Below, piece by piece: positions 1 through 9,505 of a stretch of DNA of 25,772 nucleotides. The DNA is taken from the NCBI RefSeq assembly GCF_000003605.2, contig NW_003123417.1, positions 210,630 through 236,401 of the forward strand, given 5' to 3'. Source of the stretch: Saccoglossus kowalevskii. Its lineage: Eukaryota > Hemichordata > Enteropneusta > Harrimaniidae. Under the pieces are notes generated by a model, which saw nothing but the letters and a program-made list of their open reading frames with translations, made no database searches and was not told where the DNA came from. Numbering within the stretch: the stretch's first letter is position 1; every line of letters begins with the position of its first letter. The position numbers and the translations under genes were made by a program.

Positions 1-458
1 TGAGGTTATACATGGAATACAATTTTATTTCATTTCTTCTCTCTGATCAATGATCTCACTTACAATTCTTTGAGAATCACACAAATCAAATGGGAAAAAA
101 AAAAATGATTTTATTTTTTCCACCCTCCTTAAAAAAATTGCCTTATAAAAACTCGTGAAACGAGGTGTATAAAAAGTCTAGCCTAATATCATAAATATTT
201 TGCTGTGATCAATAACATTGAATTTTTGCACATCAACATAGATAGAAATTCAAGTGCTTTATTTTAACCAAAATCAGCAATGGTAGGAGCTGAATCATGC
301 CGCCCGCCTCATTACATACATTTCCAGTGATCTCAAACTGTGTGACATTTTGTTTCAATACATCCCCAAGATAAATCCTCAATCTAATGTGGATTCCATT
401 CATATCAAGAAAGATAGGAAACTTCCAGAAAAAAAAAACTTCTCCAATGTTACCTTAC

Positions 459-719
459 CTTTGATGGATATTTTCCATACATTCCAGCTTTCAGAGACTC
501 TGGTCCTTTCATTTTACTCCTAGCACTTTCATCAAATGATATCTTTATCTGTTCTTTATTGATATAGTCCTTCTTTAATTGTTCTATGAACTGGTCATTA
601 TTTAACATGGGAAATACTACAGTGTTTTTCATATGTTCTTCTTTCATCTCGTCCAACACACGATCCACTGCCTCATTGAAACCCAGCCATTCACTGCTTT
701 CACCGTCAACATCCTCCAT
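459..719 (-). CDS. First coding exon (87 aa) of an unrecognised gene
   Basis: The exon reads from ATG at 719 to a lysine codon ending at 459. There a good donor follows (AAG then GTAAGG, intron starting at 458), leaving phase 0. A TGA lies in frame four codons before the ATG, so this is a true N-terminus and not a continuation of upstream coding sequence. The peptide (starting MEDVDGESSEW) is acidic at first, then helical and Lys/Glu-rich, with no signal peptide or membrane segment. Residues 11-52 (FNEAVD, then a long helix, then FIEQLKKD) align without gaps to residues 322-363 of the large exon at 16524-15355, suggesting a shared domain. The remaining exons lie beyond the left edge. I do not recognise the family. 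Composition and splice signals make a real exon likely; function is unknown. Confidence 0.75.
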
Positions 720-748
720 ATTGTTGTTTCAGAATTTTAAAGTGTTTT
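720..748 (-). other. Probable 5' UTR segment with upstream splice acceptor
   Basis: A pyrimidine-rich tract followed by CTAG on the minus strand (AG at 750-749) could be a 3' splice site placing 29 nt of 5' UTR before the ATG at 719. Alternatively, transcription starts nearby and no upstream intron exists. The sequence alone does not decide. Confidence 0.4.
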
Positions 749-794
749 CTAGAAAAAAAAAATAATGACATGATTGGGTGAACACAAATGCCTT

Positions 795-832
795 ATTTGC
801 ATAACTGAATCCTCGGGGCGGAGCTACGTCAC
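795..832 (-). promoter_or_regulatory. Candidate promoter elements: octamer, GC box, CRE-like site
   Basis: Read on the minus strand, upstream of the ATG at 719, are an exact POU octamer ATGCAAAT (802-795), an Sp1-type GC box (CCGCCCC, in 822-815) and a CRE-like TGACGTA (831-825). The last two are inside the left end of a family A MITE. Other copies of the MITE carry the same GC box and CRE far from any gene seen here, so they may be incidental. No clear TATA box was found. Confidence 0.3.
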
Positions 833-1123
833 AAGACGTTCCGCGTTTCTAAGACACGCACCACTGTACTACGTATTTCTATGGGCTCTGCGCACTCTAC
901 TGAGGAACGCTGTGAAAATTTGAGAAAACAACAGAAACTCAACTTTGAAGTAATCCTGAAAAATCAAATTTATATGTGTTACACACGCAGGGGTAATCTT
1001 GTTACACTGTTCAGGGGAGTTTCAACAATCATCCCAAAGTACCGTATTCTGAGAGTTTTCGGCCTTTGTTTTCACCGTGATGGTTGCCATGTGGTGAAAA
1101 TGCCCGGATGTCCGCCCCGAGAA
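810..1123 (+). mobile_element. Family A MITE, copy 1 (314 bp)
   Basis: The left end TCCTCGGGGCGGA is matched by an inverted right end (TCCGCCCCGAGAA at 1111-1123). The right flank is TA and the left flank AA, suggesting a decayed TA target-site duplication, as in Tc1/mariner-type elements. The body is about 80-85% similar by eye to the copy at 4660-4984, including a segment around 930-1075 that is also kept in the copy at 25410-25647. It has no transposase; open frames inside it are not genes. A subterminal hairpin (TTTTCACC 1069-1076 with GGTGAAAA 1093-1100) is present. Confidence 0.8.
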
Positions 1124-1735
1124 TACTTATATTTTTTTTTTTAATTCACCAACAATTGCCGGGGAATGTTCCACCTCACTGTTTCATATTGATCCCATTA
1201 TTCAGCTCTGCTGTCAAAAAAGTCAAGCTAATATTTATCATTGTCTGTTGTTGTTTGTCAACTTTACATTTTTGATTATTCTCTTAAAAATCGTTAGCCA
1301 TATTGAAGTCTTATATGTAAGCAATTTTTTGGACCTCTATCAGATTTGCTCATATCATGACAACGTCTTCTTGTCATTTTGGGTAAAAAGTGATATTTTT
1401 CACTTCTTCTTGAAAACAAGTCTGATTACTTTGATAAATAGTACCTCAGAGACCTCTCTCAGATTTGTTCATTTCATTTTGATATCTTCAATTCTTTTAA
1501 TCATCGGTGTTGTTCATCTCATCCTAGTTTTTATTTTCTTTGCCACTGAAACATGTAATAAATATGTAGCACCACACTATAACCTTATCTGTCTATTTAG
1601 TTTATCTGTATTTGATTTGTTTTGCTTACATTGTATGTCATATACAACAATGAGGCCCTTTCAAGAATTGTTGAGTAGTGATGTAATACTTGAAACCAGT
1701 GTTCCATTGTATTTGGAAAAAAATTATTAGTACCG

Positions 1736-1751
1736 GTAGTATGCATACTAC
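1736..1751. repeat. 16-bp perfect palindrome
   Basis: GTAGTATGCATACTAC is self-complementary and is bracketed by further GTAC matches on both sides (1730-1733 imperfectly, 1753-1756). It lies inside family C element 1. No function is inferred. Confidence 0.6.
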
Positions 1752-1840
1752 TGTACATGAAATTTTGAGTATGCTTATTGTGCGTTGTATCCTGTATTTT
1801 TTAGCTCCGCTGTCGACTTTGTCTTCAATTCTCTAATTTT

Positions 1841-2154
1841 GGTGAATATTTTTGTCATTTTTGGTAAAAAGTGATATTTTCGACTTCTTGTTAAAAATCG
1901 TAAGTCCAATTGCTTTGATATTACATATATAGGTACTACATGTGGACCTCTCTTAGATTTGTTCATTTTGTAATGATATCTTTAATTCTCTAATATTGGT
2001 GAATATTTTTGTCATTTTTGGTAAAAAGTGATATTTTCGACTTCTTGTTGAAAACCGCAAGTTTGATTGCTTTTATATTACATATGTAGGTACTACGTGT
2101 GGACTTCTTTCAGATTTGCCCGTTGCTTTTTATATATATATTGTTCATTTTCTA
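1841..2154 (+). repeat. Two direct copies of the 157-bp family C unit
   Basis: Units starting at 1841 and 1998 share long identical blocks, including TTTGGTAAAAAGTGATATTT and the CGACTTCTTGTT block. They differ by scattered substitutions, so the duplication is not recent. Confidence 0.75.
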
Positions 2155-2240
2155 ATGGTATCTTCAGTACTTTAATTGTAATGTGCATTTCTAACAGCAG
2201 AGCTATCTCAGCTGATAGGCTGCTTGTTTTATAGATCTTA

Positions 2241-2693
2241 TCCAGCGGAATCTAAGAATATATGAGTCATACTAAAATCATGTAAAATGGCCTTGAAATG
2301 AAAATCATGTTTGATTTCATGATTAGACAACACAATTCTGTTTCTGTCAAGTACAGGCTAGCTTCAGTGCTTCAATATTTTAGGATTTGTGACCAAACCA
2401 TAGGGAAAAAAAGCCCTGATAACTTTTTTTTTTTAGATTGAAATCCCATGCTATTGAATAGTAATCCCCTAGCTGTCAATTATTGTTTTAAGACATACTT
2501 AATATATGGAATATTCAGTTTGCTTAATTTGTTTCTCAGCCGTTTCTGAAGACTTTATTACAAGCTATACATGTAATGATACATGTATATGAAACTGAAA
2601 TTCTTGGACGCAGGTTTCAATAAAAAAAAAACATGATCTAAAATTTTCTTGAATTTTACTGGCAAAGTAATTAAATCATTTCTCATGGTGATT
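2241..2693. other. Intergenic, no feature seen
   Basis: AT-rich sequence with poly-A/T runs (for example near 2425 and 2623) and ACATGTA-type alternation near 2567-2590. No coding or RNA signal was found on either strand. Confidence 0.5.
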
Positions 2694-2697
2694 TTAA

Positions 2698-2854
2698 AGC
2701 AGGGGAGCCATCACCTGCGCAAGCGTCAGATGGCCATAGCGCGTTATTGTTTACAAACAAGTTTCTACTCATGAGCCTTTGCGTTTTCAGCGTGTGTTGT
2801 TATCGTCGATTGGGTCTCAATTCCTGCCTGTGCACAGGTGACGACCCTCCCGCT
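2698..2854. mobile_element. 157-bp MITE in a TTAA target site (piggyBac-like footprint)
   Basis: The element is bounded by TTAA at 2694-2697 and 2855-2858. Left end AGCAGGGGAGCCATCACCTG and inverted right end AGCGGGAGGGTCGTCACCTG match at 15 of 20 positions. The interior is GC-richer than its surroundings and contains no open frame. A TTAA duplication is characteristic of piggyBac-type transposition; that assignment rests on the target site and terminal repeats only. Confidence 0.7.
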
Positions 2855-2993
2855 TTAATAATCAGTGAGAGGAGTTATGCTTTATAATAATACAAATTTA
2901 GGCATCAACTTCTCAGAAGAGTATTTTAATTCCTTCAAAGCAATTAGGCCACATTTAGTCAATTGCTGTATCAGCATGTTCAAACGCTCAATC

Positions 2994-3014
2994 TGACCTC
3001 TGACCTCTGACCTC
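2994..3014 (-). promoter_or_regulatory. Three tandem AGGTCA half-sites (two overlapping DR1)
   Basis: TGACCTC is repeated exactly three times with 7-bp period. On the minus strand this is AGGTCA-G-AGGTCA-G-AGGTCA, the DR1 arrangement bound by HNF4/RXR-class nuclear receptors. The motif match is exact, but it is far from any gene start seen here and could be a simple repeat. Confidence 0.3.
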
Positions 3015-3138
3015 AAACATCAGGTGACATTAGTATGCAGCTCATACCTTTAATGCATCCCTGCTTGATTGTCAGAAATTATCTATGCATCGTCATGGCA
3101 ACTACATGTACTTTGAAGTTATGTAACACAATTTCCTG

Positions 3139-3171
3139 TGTACACTAAATGTTAATTGCATTTAGTGTACA
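3139..3171. repeat. Perfect 13-bp inverted repeat with 7-nt loop
   Basis: TGTACACTAAATG (3139-3151) is followed by loop TTAATTG and the exact complement CATTTAGTGTACA (3159-3171). It could be the remnant of a small foldback element; no terminator role is implied in a eukaryote. Confidence 0.7.
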
Positions 3172-4659
3172 TATACATAAATTTTCATGAAGTGACTCAT
3201 ACTAGCACAATATAAAATTATTATTAAAAGCTGTCACCCACATATGGTGACACGGTATTACATATGATGAACACTACAGTATTCTTTAGCGGTACTGGTA
3301 AATCCAGTTTATTAAAATGCATTGTATGCTGTATATTCACTAGTACCGTATTTGCTCTATTAGTAATGCATGTGCTAATATGTGAATTACATGAGTTATA
3401 ACGAATATTTTAATGACACAACTAGTATACAACAAATGTTATTTCGATTTTGTTGAACTAGCTTGTTTATGGAAGCATGATGGGTACACTAAGATATCAA
3501 TACTATCTTTAATTTATTTTTTTTTCTTTATGTGTTTTTTACCTTCTCATTTCTCGTCTCATTTCACTGGGAGTGCTTTCTAATATCTTGCAATTTATAG
3601 GAAATATAGCAAGTTGACACAGACATGACAAACAATTGGGTTCTCTTGGTACATATGCAAGACAATTAAGCATTCCCATATAGTCTAGCATATACGATAA
3701 CAATATTCTGATTTTTAGTTTTTACATTTCCACTTTGTATGATCTTTAAAAAAATCTTGATAGATGCAAGAGATAACAGATCCTTGGAATTATACCCAGG
3801 AGATTCCAACAGACATGTAGGGATATGCAAATTAATACTCAATGTACATGAAAGTTTTGCAGGAACACTTTTTAATTTGGATGTCAAATATTTTTAATAC
3901 TCAATGAATATACGAGAAATACTTAGCATATTTCATGAAATCTTATCAAACAAGACGCTCCTAAAATAAAGTAAACTACCCTTGAGTAATCAAAAAAGGG
4001 AAAATTATATTTGATTTAGTGTTTAGAAATTACACTTACAGGTTTAGGATTCAGTGCGTCAATATTTCAGGAATTGTTGCCATAACAACTGATATTTATG
4101 GTGATCACAATAATGCAGTTGGAGGGTGTTTCGCATATAATACAAAGTGGGAATTTAAATATTGAAATTAACGACTAGAAACGACAAGCAAGGGGATTAT
4201 CTCCTGCAAAATAATTTTTCCTAGAGAGGTCTTGTACCCAAGCTTACTGTTTATAACCTTATTACAACATGCACACACAAGAAACCTGCTGCAAAATAGC
4301 TGTTTATATCACGTTGCTATGTGTAAATTTCCAATTCTCCCAACGTCTTCTTTGATTTTAATACTACCGTATCATAAGGAGTGACCAAGAGCAATGGTTT
4401 TTCAGATAATGTGATAATTCTGAAAACATAATACCTGATTTTAACTATATTGCATTACATATTGATTTCCGTATAGATGTTTGGTTTTAGTTTACTAGCA
4501 TTCTAATACATTTTAAGGGATCTAAATTCTCCCATCGTATAGTTTGCATTCTAAATCTTGTATTCAAATTCCAGGGCTAAAACACTCTCCATAGAACATA
4601 AGCATAGATGGATGATGAGGCGCATGACAAAATCAATTGATTGCATTTTTGTCGATTTA
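3172..4659. other. Intergenic, no gene recognised
   Basis: AT-rich DNA with scattered ACCGTA/ACCGGTA-like words and homopolymer runs. The 73-codon open frame at 3887-3666 on the minus strand has no domain or splice context and is treated as chance. Confidence 0.5.
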
Positions 4660-4984
4660 TCCTCGGGGCGGAGCTACGTCACAGACGTTCCATGTTGCTA
4701 AGACACGCACCACTGTACCATGCATTTCTATGGGCTCTGTGTGCGCTGCTGTGGAACGCCGGTCGAGCCGGTGAAAATTCGAGAAAACAACACAAACTCA
4801 ACTTTGAAGTAATCCCGAACAACCAAATTTATATATGTTACACACGTAGGGCTAATCTTGTTACACTGTTCAGAGGAGTCTCAACAATCATCCCAAAGTA
4901 CCGTTTTATGCGAGTTTTGGGCCTTTGTTTTCACCGCCGCGGGTTGCCAGGCGGTGAAAATGCCCGGATGTCCGCCCTCGAGGA
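4660..4984 (+). mobile_element. Family A MITE, copy 2 (325 bp, best preserved)
   Basis: TCCTCGGGGCGGA at 4660 and its inverted counterpart TCCGCCCTCGAGGA ending at 4984 are flanked on both sides by TA (4658-4659, 4985-4986), a clean TA target-site duplication. The body aligns along its whole length with the copy at 810-1123. A perfect 11-bp hairpin (TTTTCACCGCC 4928-4938, GGCGGTGAAAA 4950-4960) lies just inside the right end. It has no transposase; it would depend on enzymes encoded elsewhere. Confidence 0.85.
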
Positions 4985-4986
4985 TA

Positions 4987-6180
4987 AAACAGATGACAGA
5001 CCCAGTGAGTGGCAATAATGGATGCGTCAATGACATCACATGTTAGATTACCGGTAGCATGCTATTCTGCAATAATGAGTGCATACATTCTAACATGGAG
5101 TTTTATCACAAAATGCGCAACATGTTAACATTGGCAATAATAATTCATATTAGTACTTGTACCAGGTTTCCCTGTTTTGATCAGTTGCCATGGTTATAAT
5201 CACTATGAACCGTGCTCACAGTCGTGATCTAGATTCAGTTAGATTTACTGCCATTTTATTTGGTGGTAGGATCACAAGTCTTCTAGTGCCAGATATAAGA
5301 CCTTAAGTTGCTTCAGCCAATCAGTGGCTAGATTCAGACTAACCATCTTATTAATATTTGAGTATATATAGATGTGGTATATGACACACATCTGTGCTGT
5401 TTATTGAATCAGTATTTATATATTAAAAATGACCCCATATATGCACAGCAGGAATGCCGATATCATTTACAGACATTTGCATAACTATGCCATTCATATT
5501 AATTTTAGTCACTCTAAACTTTGAACAGTAAAAGAAAATTGCGTTAAACCTATTGCATGGATACTCAGGTATTTTCATTGAAGCTTAAATATTTTCAATG
5601 TAATAAATAGAGAAACCATGTTTAGTGCCTAACACATTACAATTGTCCCTGCCAAATTGTTGGTGTAGTATTTTTTTTTTACATTTTTAGTAACTTCGGA
5701 TCAAAAGGGCAAAATTTGAAGAAAAAAATATGAAGAAAGTAATGTTGGTTAATATTTTGAATGGTGACAAAACTTGACTATGGTTGAAAGCATGGTTGCA
5801 ATGTACTATACATTTATTGTGTATTGCCAGCTATGAATAAATAGCATAATTTTTATTGCCCCAGCCTGAATATTAATAAATGAATAACAAATTATTTCAA
5901 TAAATAATACATCGTCAACAGAACTCGGCTCTGAATCATTTTTGTACGCAATAATAATTCATTTTTGCAATTTTGTAGGCAAAAAAAAAAAATGGAATGT
6001 CGTAACTGTAGTCACAGTATAAGAGTGAGTCAGCCACTCTATTGTCCTCTCATATAGTGATAAGGGTACATTAATTGATTTGAATCACATGTCTCAGAAA
6101 CAGCAAGATTTGAATAATTAATGAGCAATTAATTAAAGTGATATTAATACGGATGAGACAATTGGATACAATATCACAAA
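4987..6180. other. Intergenic, no gene recognised
   Basis: AT-rich with poly-A/T and AATAATTCAT-type low complexity. CTAGATTCAG occurs twice (about 5229 and 5329). No coding, RNA or transposon boundary could be supported. Confidence 0.45.
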
Positions 6181-6367
6181 ATACTGTAAAATACCTTATT
6201 TTAGCTAGAATTAATTTTCACTGAAAATATATTTTGGGTGTTTTGTATTGAGTTTATTTTCACTGATTTTTAATGAGTTGACTGTAAAATATATAAAAAA
6301 GGGTATTCGCTGGATTTTATTTTCACTGTACCATCCTTTCAGTGAAAATAAACTATTCAACAGTACT
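6181..6367 (-). mobile_element. Family B MITE, copy 1 (reverse orientation)
   Basis: The ends TACTGTAAAATACCTTATTT (left) and, inverted, AGTACTGTTGAATAGTTTAT (right) match the terminal repeats of the copies at 9310-9505 and 18415-18615. The interior repeats the motif TATTTTCACTG or its complement several times, with the diagnostic GGATTTTATTTTCACTG block. The opposite strand matches the other copies. No coding capacity. Confidence 0.75.
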
Positions 6368-7220
6368 ACCGTAAGTGATATTTGGTAATTGCTATTCTAA
6401 ATACCTATTCAGAGTGTTCAGCACGACCATTAGAATTTGAAAACGATTACTAGCTTTCACATTGTGTATCAAATAATTAAAATAATGCCACGATTTTGAC
6501 TTTATTTTCTACAGAAAATGTGGATATTCAGTTCACTCTGTGGGTGTGGTGAATCATTATATACGTGTACTTGTCGATTTCTCACTGAATTAAACTAATA
6601 CGTGGTGAATTACATCCGTATTAACACTCCACCCATTAAGAATATCCATTTATAAACAGGACCAATAATTTTATAGTTTATACTTACTAAATTACTGTAA
6701 GGGTATACCTGGCAATTTCCCGTACCGTATCATCAAAGACGTCTACACATGTCTGGGTAGAATGCTGATGATTTGGGGGAGGGTCATGTACTCTATTTAT
6801 CTTCGCTGTAGACAAGGCAGGTCATTGTACAGTCAAGTGTGAATCGTCCTCGCTGGAATCGTTAAGTATTCATGATGTGTTACCATGTTTGCATTGTAAT
6901 ATCCGGCAGTGTATGGGTATAAAATGCATGTGGCACATTCCACTCTAAAGTAGGGGTGGCAGCTTGGGAATAATGTATCAGTCCATACTTGTAGATTACA
7001 CTTAAATTGTATTGAACATTTATATTCACTTTAAGCAAATAACACCGAATAAACGGCAAGGTAAAGACTACGTCTAATTATAGTAAATACGTACTGCGTG
7101 CGTGACTCGAACCGGCGCTCGCGTACGGCACAAATTTGAAACAATGTAATAAAACTGTATTATTTGTTACATATATTTTATCAGAAAGTATTAAATGTTA
7201 ATGTCTAATACATGGTAACC
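6368..7220. other. Intergenic, no gene recognised
   Basis: Mostly AT-rich. A short GC/CpG-rich patch at about 7090-7130 contains GGTTCGAGTC on the minus strand, like a tRNA B box, but no A box or cloverleaf accompanies it. Confidence 0.45.
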
Positions 7221-7946
7221 CCCCCTACTGATCCACCGACACCCCCCCCCTTAGGCCGAAGTAACTGACCAATCCTAAATATACTCTGATATCTTGTAAA
7301 TATTGTTTTTGATTGTGCGAATATGGGGGGGTCACCCTGTTTTTGATATCATTAATAGGGGGGTCACCATGTTTTCCAGAATTCACACACACGCTCATGC
7401 ATATATTTTTAAAAATTTTATTTCAGAACAAACGATGAAAAAGTTAATCGTACAAATGTGTTCTTAATAATAACTATTACCTATATTGCCTATAAATTTG
7501 TTGTTGCAAAAAATAAATCCTCTTTTCCCATCTTATAAGGGCGTTTATCGAGTGAGTACTCCACAGCTTTGCTTTATTTACTATCTTTAGCAGCACAGAT
7601 TTCCCTCCCTTCCTACAGCCTTTTCTGTAATCATTTTTTGGCTTTATGCTTCCCCTCCCCTCCTAAGGTCTATTAAATACAAACGCTAAATATTATGTCA
7701 AAATTATGGCAAACCATGATATTTTCAATGCACATCATACATTTTGTAATCATGTCAGAGCCAGAACTGTTAATGTTTCTTTGTTTGTTTTTTTGTTTTT
7801 TGGGGGGGTGTCAGCATGTTTTAATATATATAATGTTGGGGGGGTCACCCACTTTTTTTTTTTGATAGGGGGTGGGTCAACTGAGATTTACAGCTGGCAA
7901 AATGGAATCTGCCGACCCCCCCTAGGCCGAAGTAACTGACCAATCC
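7221..7946. repeat. Region with duplicated G/C-tract repeat
   Basis: TAGGCCGAAGTAACTGACCAATCC occurs identically at 7252-7275 and 7923-7946, each preceded by CCGAC and a run of 7-10 C. Between them are several GGGGGGTCACC blocks (about 7325, 7357, 7842; degenerate ones near 7801 and 7866). This looks like a dispersed element with flanking direct repeats about 670 bp apart, or two insertions of one short repeat. The open frame at 7706-7939 crosses these tracts and is not considered a gene. Confidence 0.6.
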
Positions 7947-9309
7947 CTTATGGTGAAATAAATTTATTTATTCATACAATTTCCTTATTGTCATTTTTAC
8001 CATGTGCCCAGCACCCCCTGATAACAATGGCTGTCTCATAAAAAAGAAAGAAAATGTCCAAGTCAAAACATTACATGTTCACCATAAGATGCTTGTACGA
8101 TTATTAATAGGTGTAAGGGTTAAACTTCATTAATGAGTAGGGTTTGATTGCCTCATAAAAACACTGGGTTTTTATGAAAGATTCCTACAAATGTTTCTAA
8201 ATTCCAATAATTTGAAGACAGCATGTGGTTAACCTTATAGGTATGTTGCGTAATTCTACAGGTATTTTATGGCATGGTCAATCCTATTTTGCATTTTATG
8301 GTTTTAATAATTTAGATGAAAATAATTTTTTTTAAAGCATAATACATTCCACTGCAGTTCCTAATTGCTCGATATGTGTTTATTTACTGCCCATCTCAGT
8401 AGTCTCTAAAATGGGTCCCAATATGAAATATGAATGCATGTAAAATTTATTGTCTACACAATATTTATGAAACAAAAAGTATTATTTATCATACAACGAG
8501 TAACTGAAGAATCTTTTCCTTCAATAAATTTTCAGAAAAACTATATTTATCCCAAGTTATATAGTCCAAATGACTTTTACTCAGTGCCCAAGGTTTCCTA
8601 TGAAAGAATTTAGTTCTTAATAACCAAATTTAGGAACAGGTCATTATAATAATCAACTTTGACATTAAACCTACAGTTTAAACATTGTCACTGATATCTG
8701 TACAAAGTCTATTCATTATCAAGGTTTGTAAACACTACAAACATGTATCAGCCTGCTCGGTTTTTAAATTAGAATAATTTAGAAATAATATATATAGAAT
8801 CAATTTTGAAATTTATATAGAAGCTGAAAAAAAAATGTTTATTGAGTTGAATTGTAATAATAATTTGGTTAGGGAAGACGTCAAAAGATCGATAAATAAC
8901 TTATTTGCTTTAGTTTGGGGGGAGGTGACCTAAACAAATTTCCATCCTACAAAAACGATTTTATTTTTTAATGAAGTCAAAAAAAACAACTTTTTTTTTC
9001 TATCCAATCATGGACAAAAATAACAGAAAATGAAAAAAACAAAAACATTCAAGACGAGAAAATGATTTGGTCCGAGTGTAAATATGTGCGTCAAGTGAAC
9101 TGCTATGCCATACTACTGTCCGATTATCAATTTGTATTTAATGGTTAATGTAGTCTGATCAATATTTATCAATTAGGTTTCAGTGGGGGGGGGGGGGGGA
9201 ACTAAAGGATCTAAGTTTTTTATCCTACATTGAACTATTGATGTTGCCCCTCACAGACACCTGTTGAATGTATGAAGTTTCATTTGATGCATCCTTTTTT
9301 ATCCTGGGA
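7947..9309. other. Intergenic; 15-bp poly-G at 9185-9199
   Basis: AT-rich sequence with no supported gene. A run of 15 G at 9185-9199 stands out. Confidence 0.45.
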
Positions 9310-9505
9310 GAAAAAATCTAAATTTATTTTCACTATTTTTGCTGGAGGGATGATTCCGTGAAAATAAAATCCAGCAAATATACTTTTTTTCCTATATTTC
9401 ACATTAAACTCATCAAAAAACAGTGAAAATAAATTCCATACATAACACCCAAAAAGCCTTTTCGGCGAAAATTAATTCCAGTGAAAATAAAGTATTCCAC
9501 AGTAT
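9310..9505 (+). mobile_element. Family B MITE, copy 2
   Basis: The right end (CCAGTGAAAATAAAGTATTC then CACAGTA) is well kept; the left terminal repeat is eroded. The interior matches 18415-18615 closely, including GATTCCGTGAAAATAAAATC, the TTTCACATT-AACTCATCAAAA block, and AATAAATTCCATACA. No coding capacity. Confidence 0.75.

Larger units (their letters stand above)
1196..2240 (+). mobile_element. Family C element with tandem ~157-bp units (Helitron/pearl-like)
   Basis: Diverged repeats of a roughly 157-160 bp unit run through this stretch. The clearest pair starts at 1841 and 1998 (GGTGAATATTTTTGTCATTT). Each unit also carries a block like GGACCTCTCTTAGATTTG (near 1331, 1449, 1942, 2101). 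The right end, 2192-2236, has AGCTATC...GATAGGCT, which can fold as a hairpin, followed by GCTTG. The same terminus and units recur on the opposite strand at 17310-17600. There is no transposase. The arms-plus-core-repeats layout resembles non-autonomous Helitron or pearl elements, which is an inference. The 160-codon open frame at 1248-1730 is read-through of this AT-rich repeat, not a gene. Confidence 0.55.

Noticed and set aside
881-1144. 87-codon plus-strand frame
   Set aside because: Lies inside family A MITE copy 1; corresponding frames in copies 2 and 3 are differently broken, so not a conserved protein.
1248-1730. 160-codon hydrophobic plus-strand frame
   Set aside because: T-rich translation of the family C tandem repeat; hydrophobicity reflects base composition, with no start context, domain or splice support.
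4641-5018. 125-codon plus-strand frame
   Set aside because: Translation through family A MITE copy 2.
7090-7130. tRNA-like B box (GGTTCGAGTC) on the minus strand
   Set aside because: No A box, acceptor stem or cloverleaf could be built around it.
7325-7890. G-quadruplex potential in the G-runs
   Set aside because: Runs are separated by loops of roughly 30 nt or more, outside canonical G-quadruplex spacing.
7706-7939. 77-codon plus-strand frame
   Set aside because: Crosses poly-T and poly-G tracts of the 7.2-7.9 kb repeat region.
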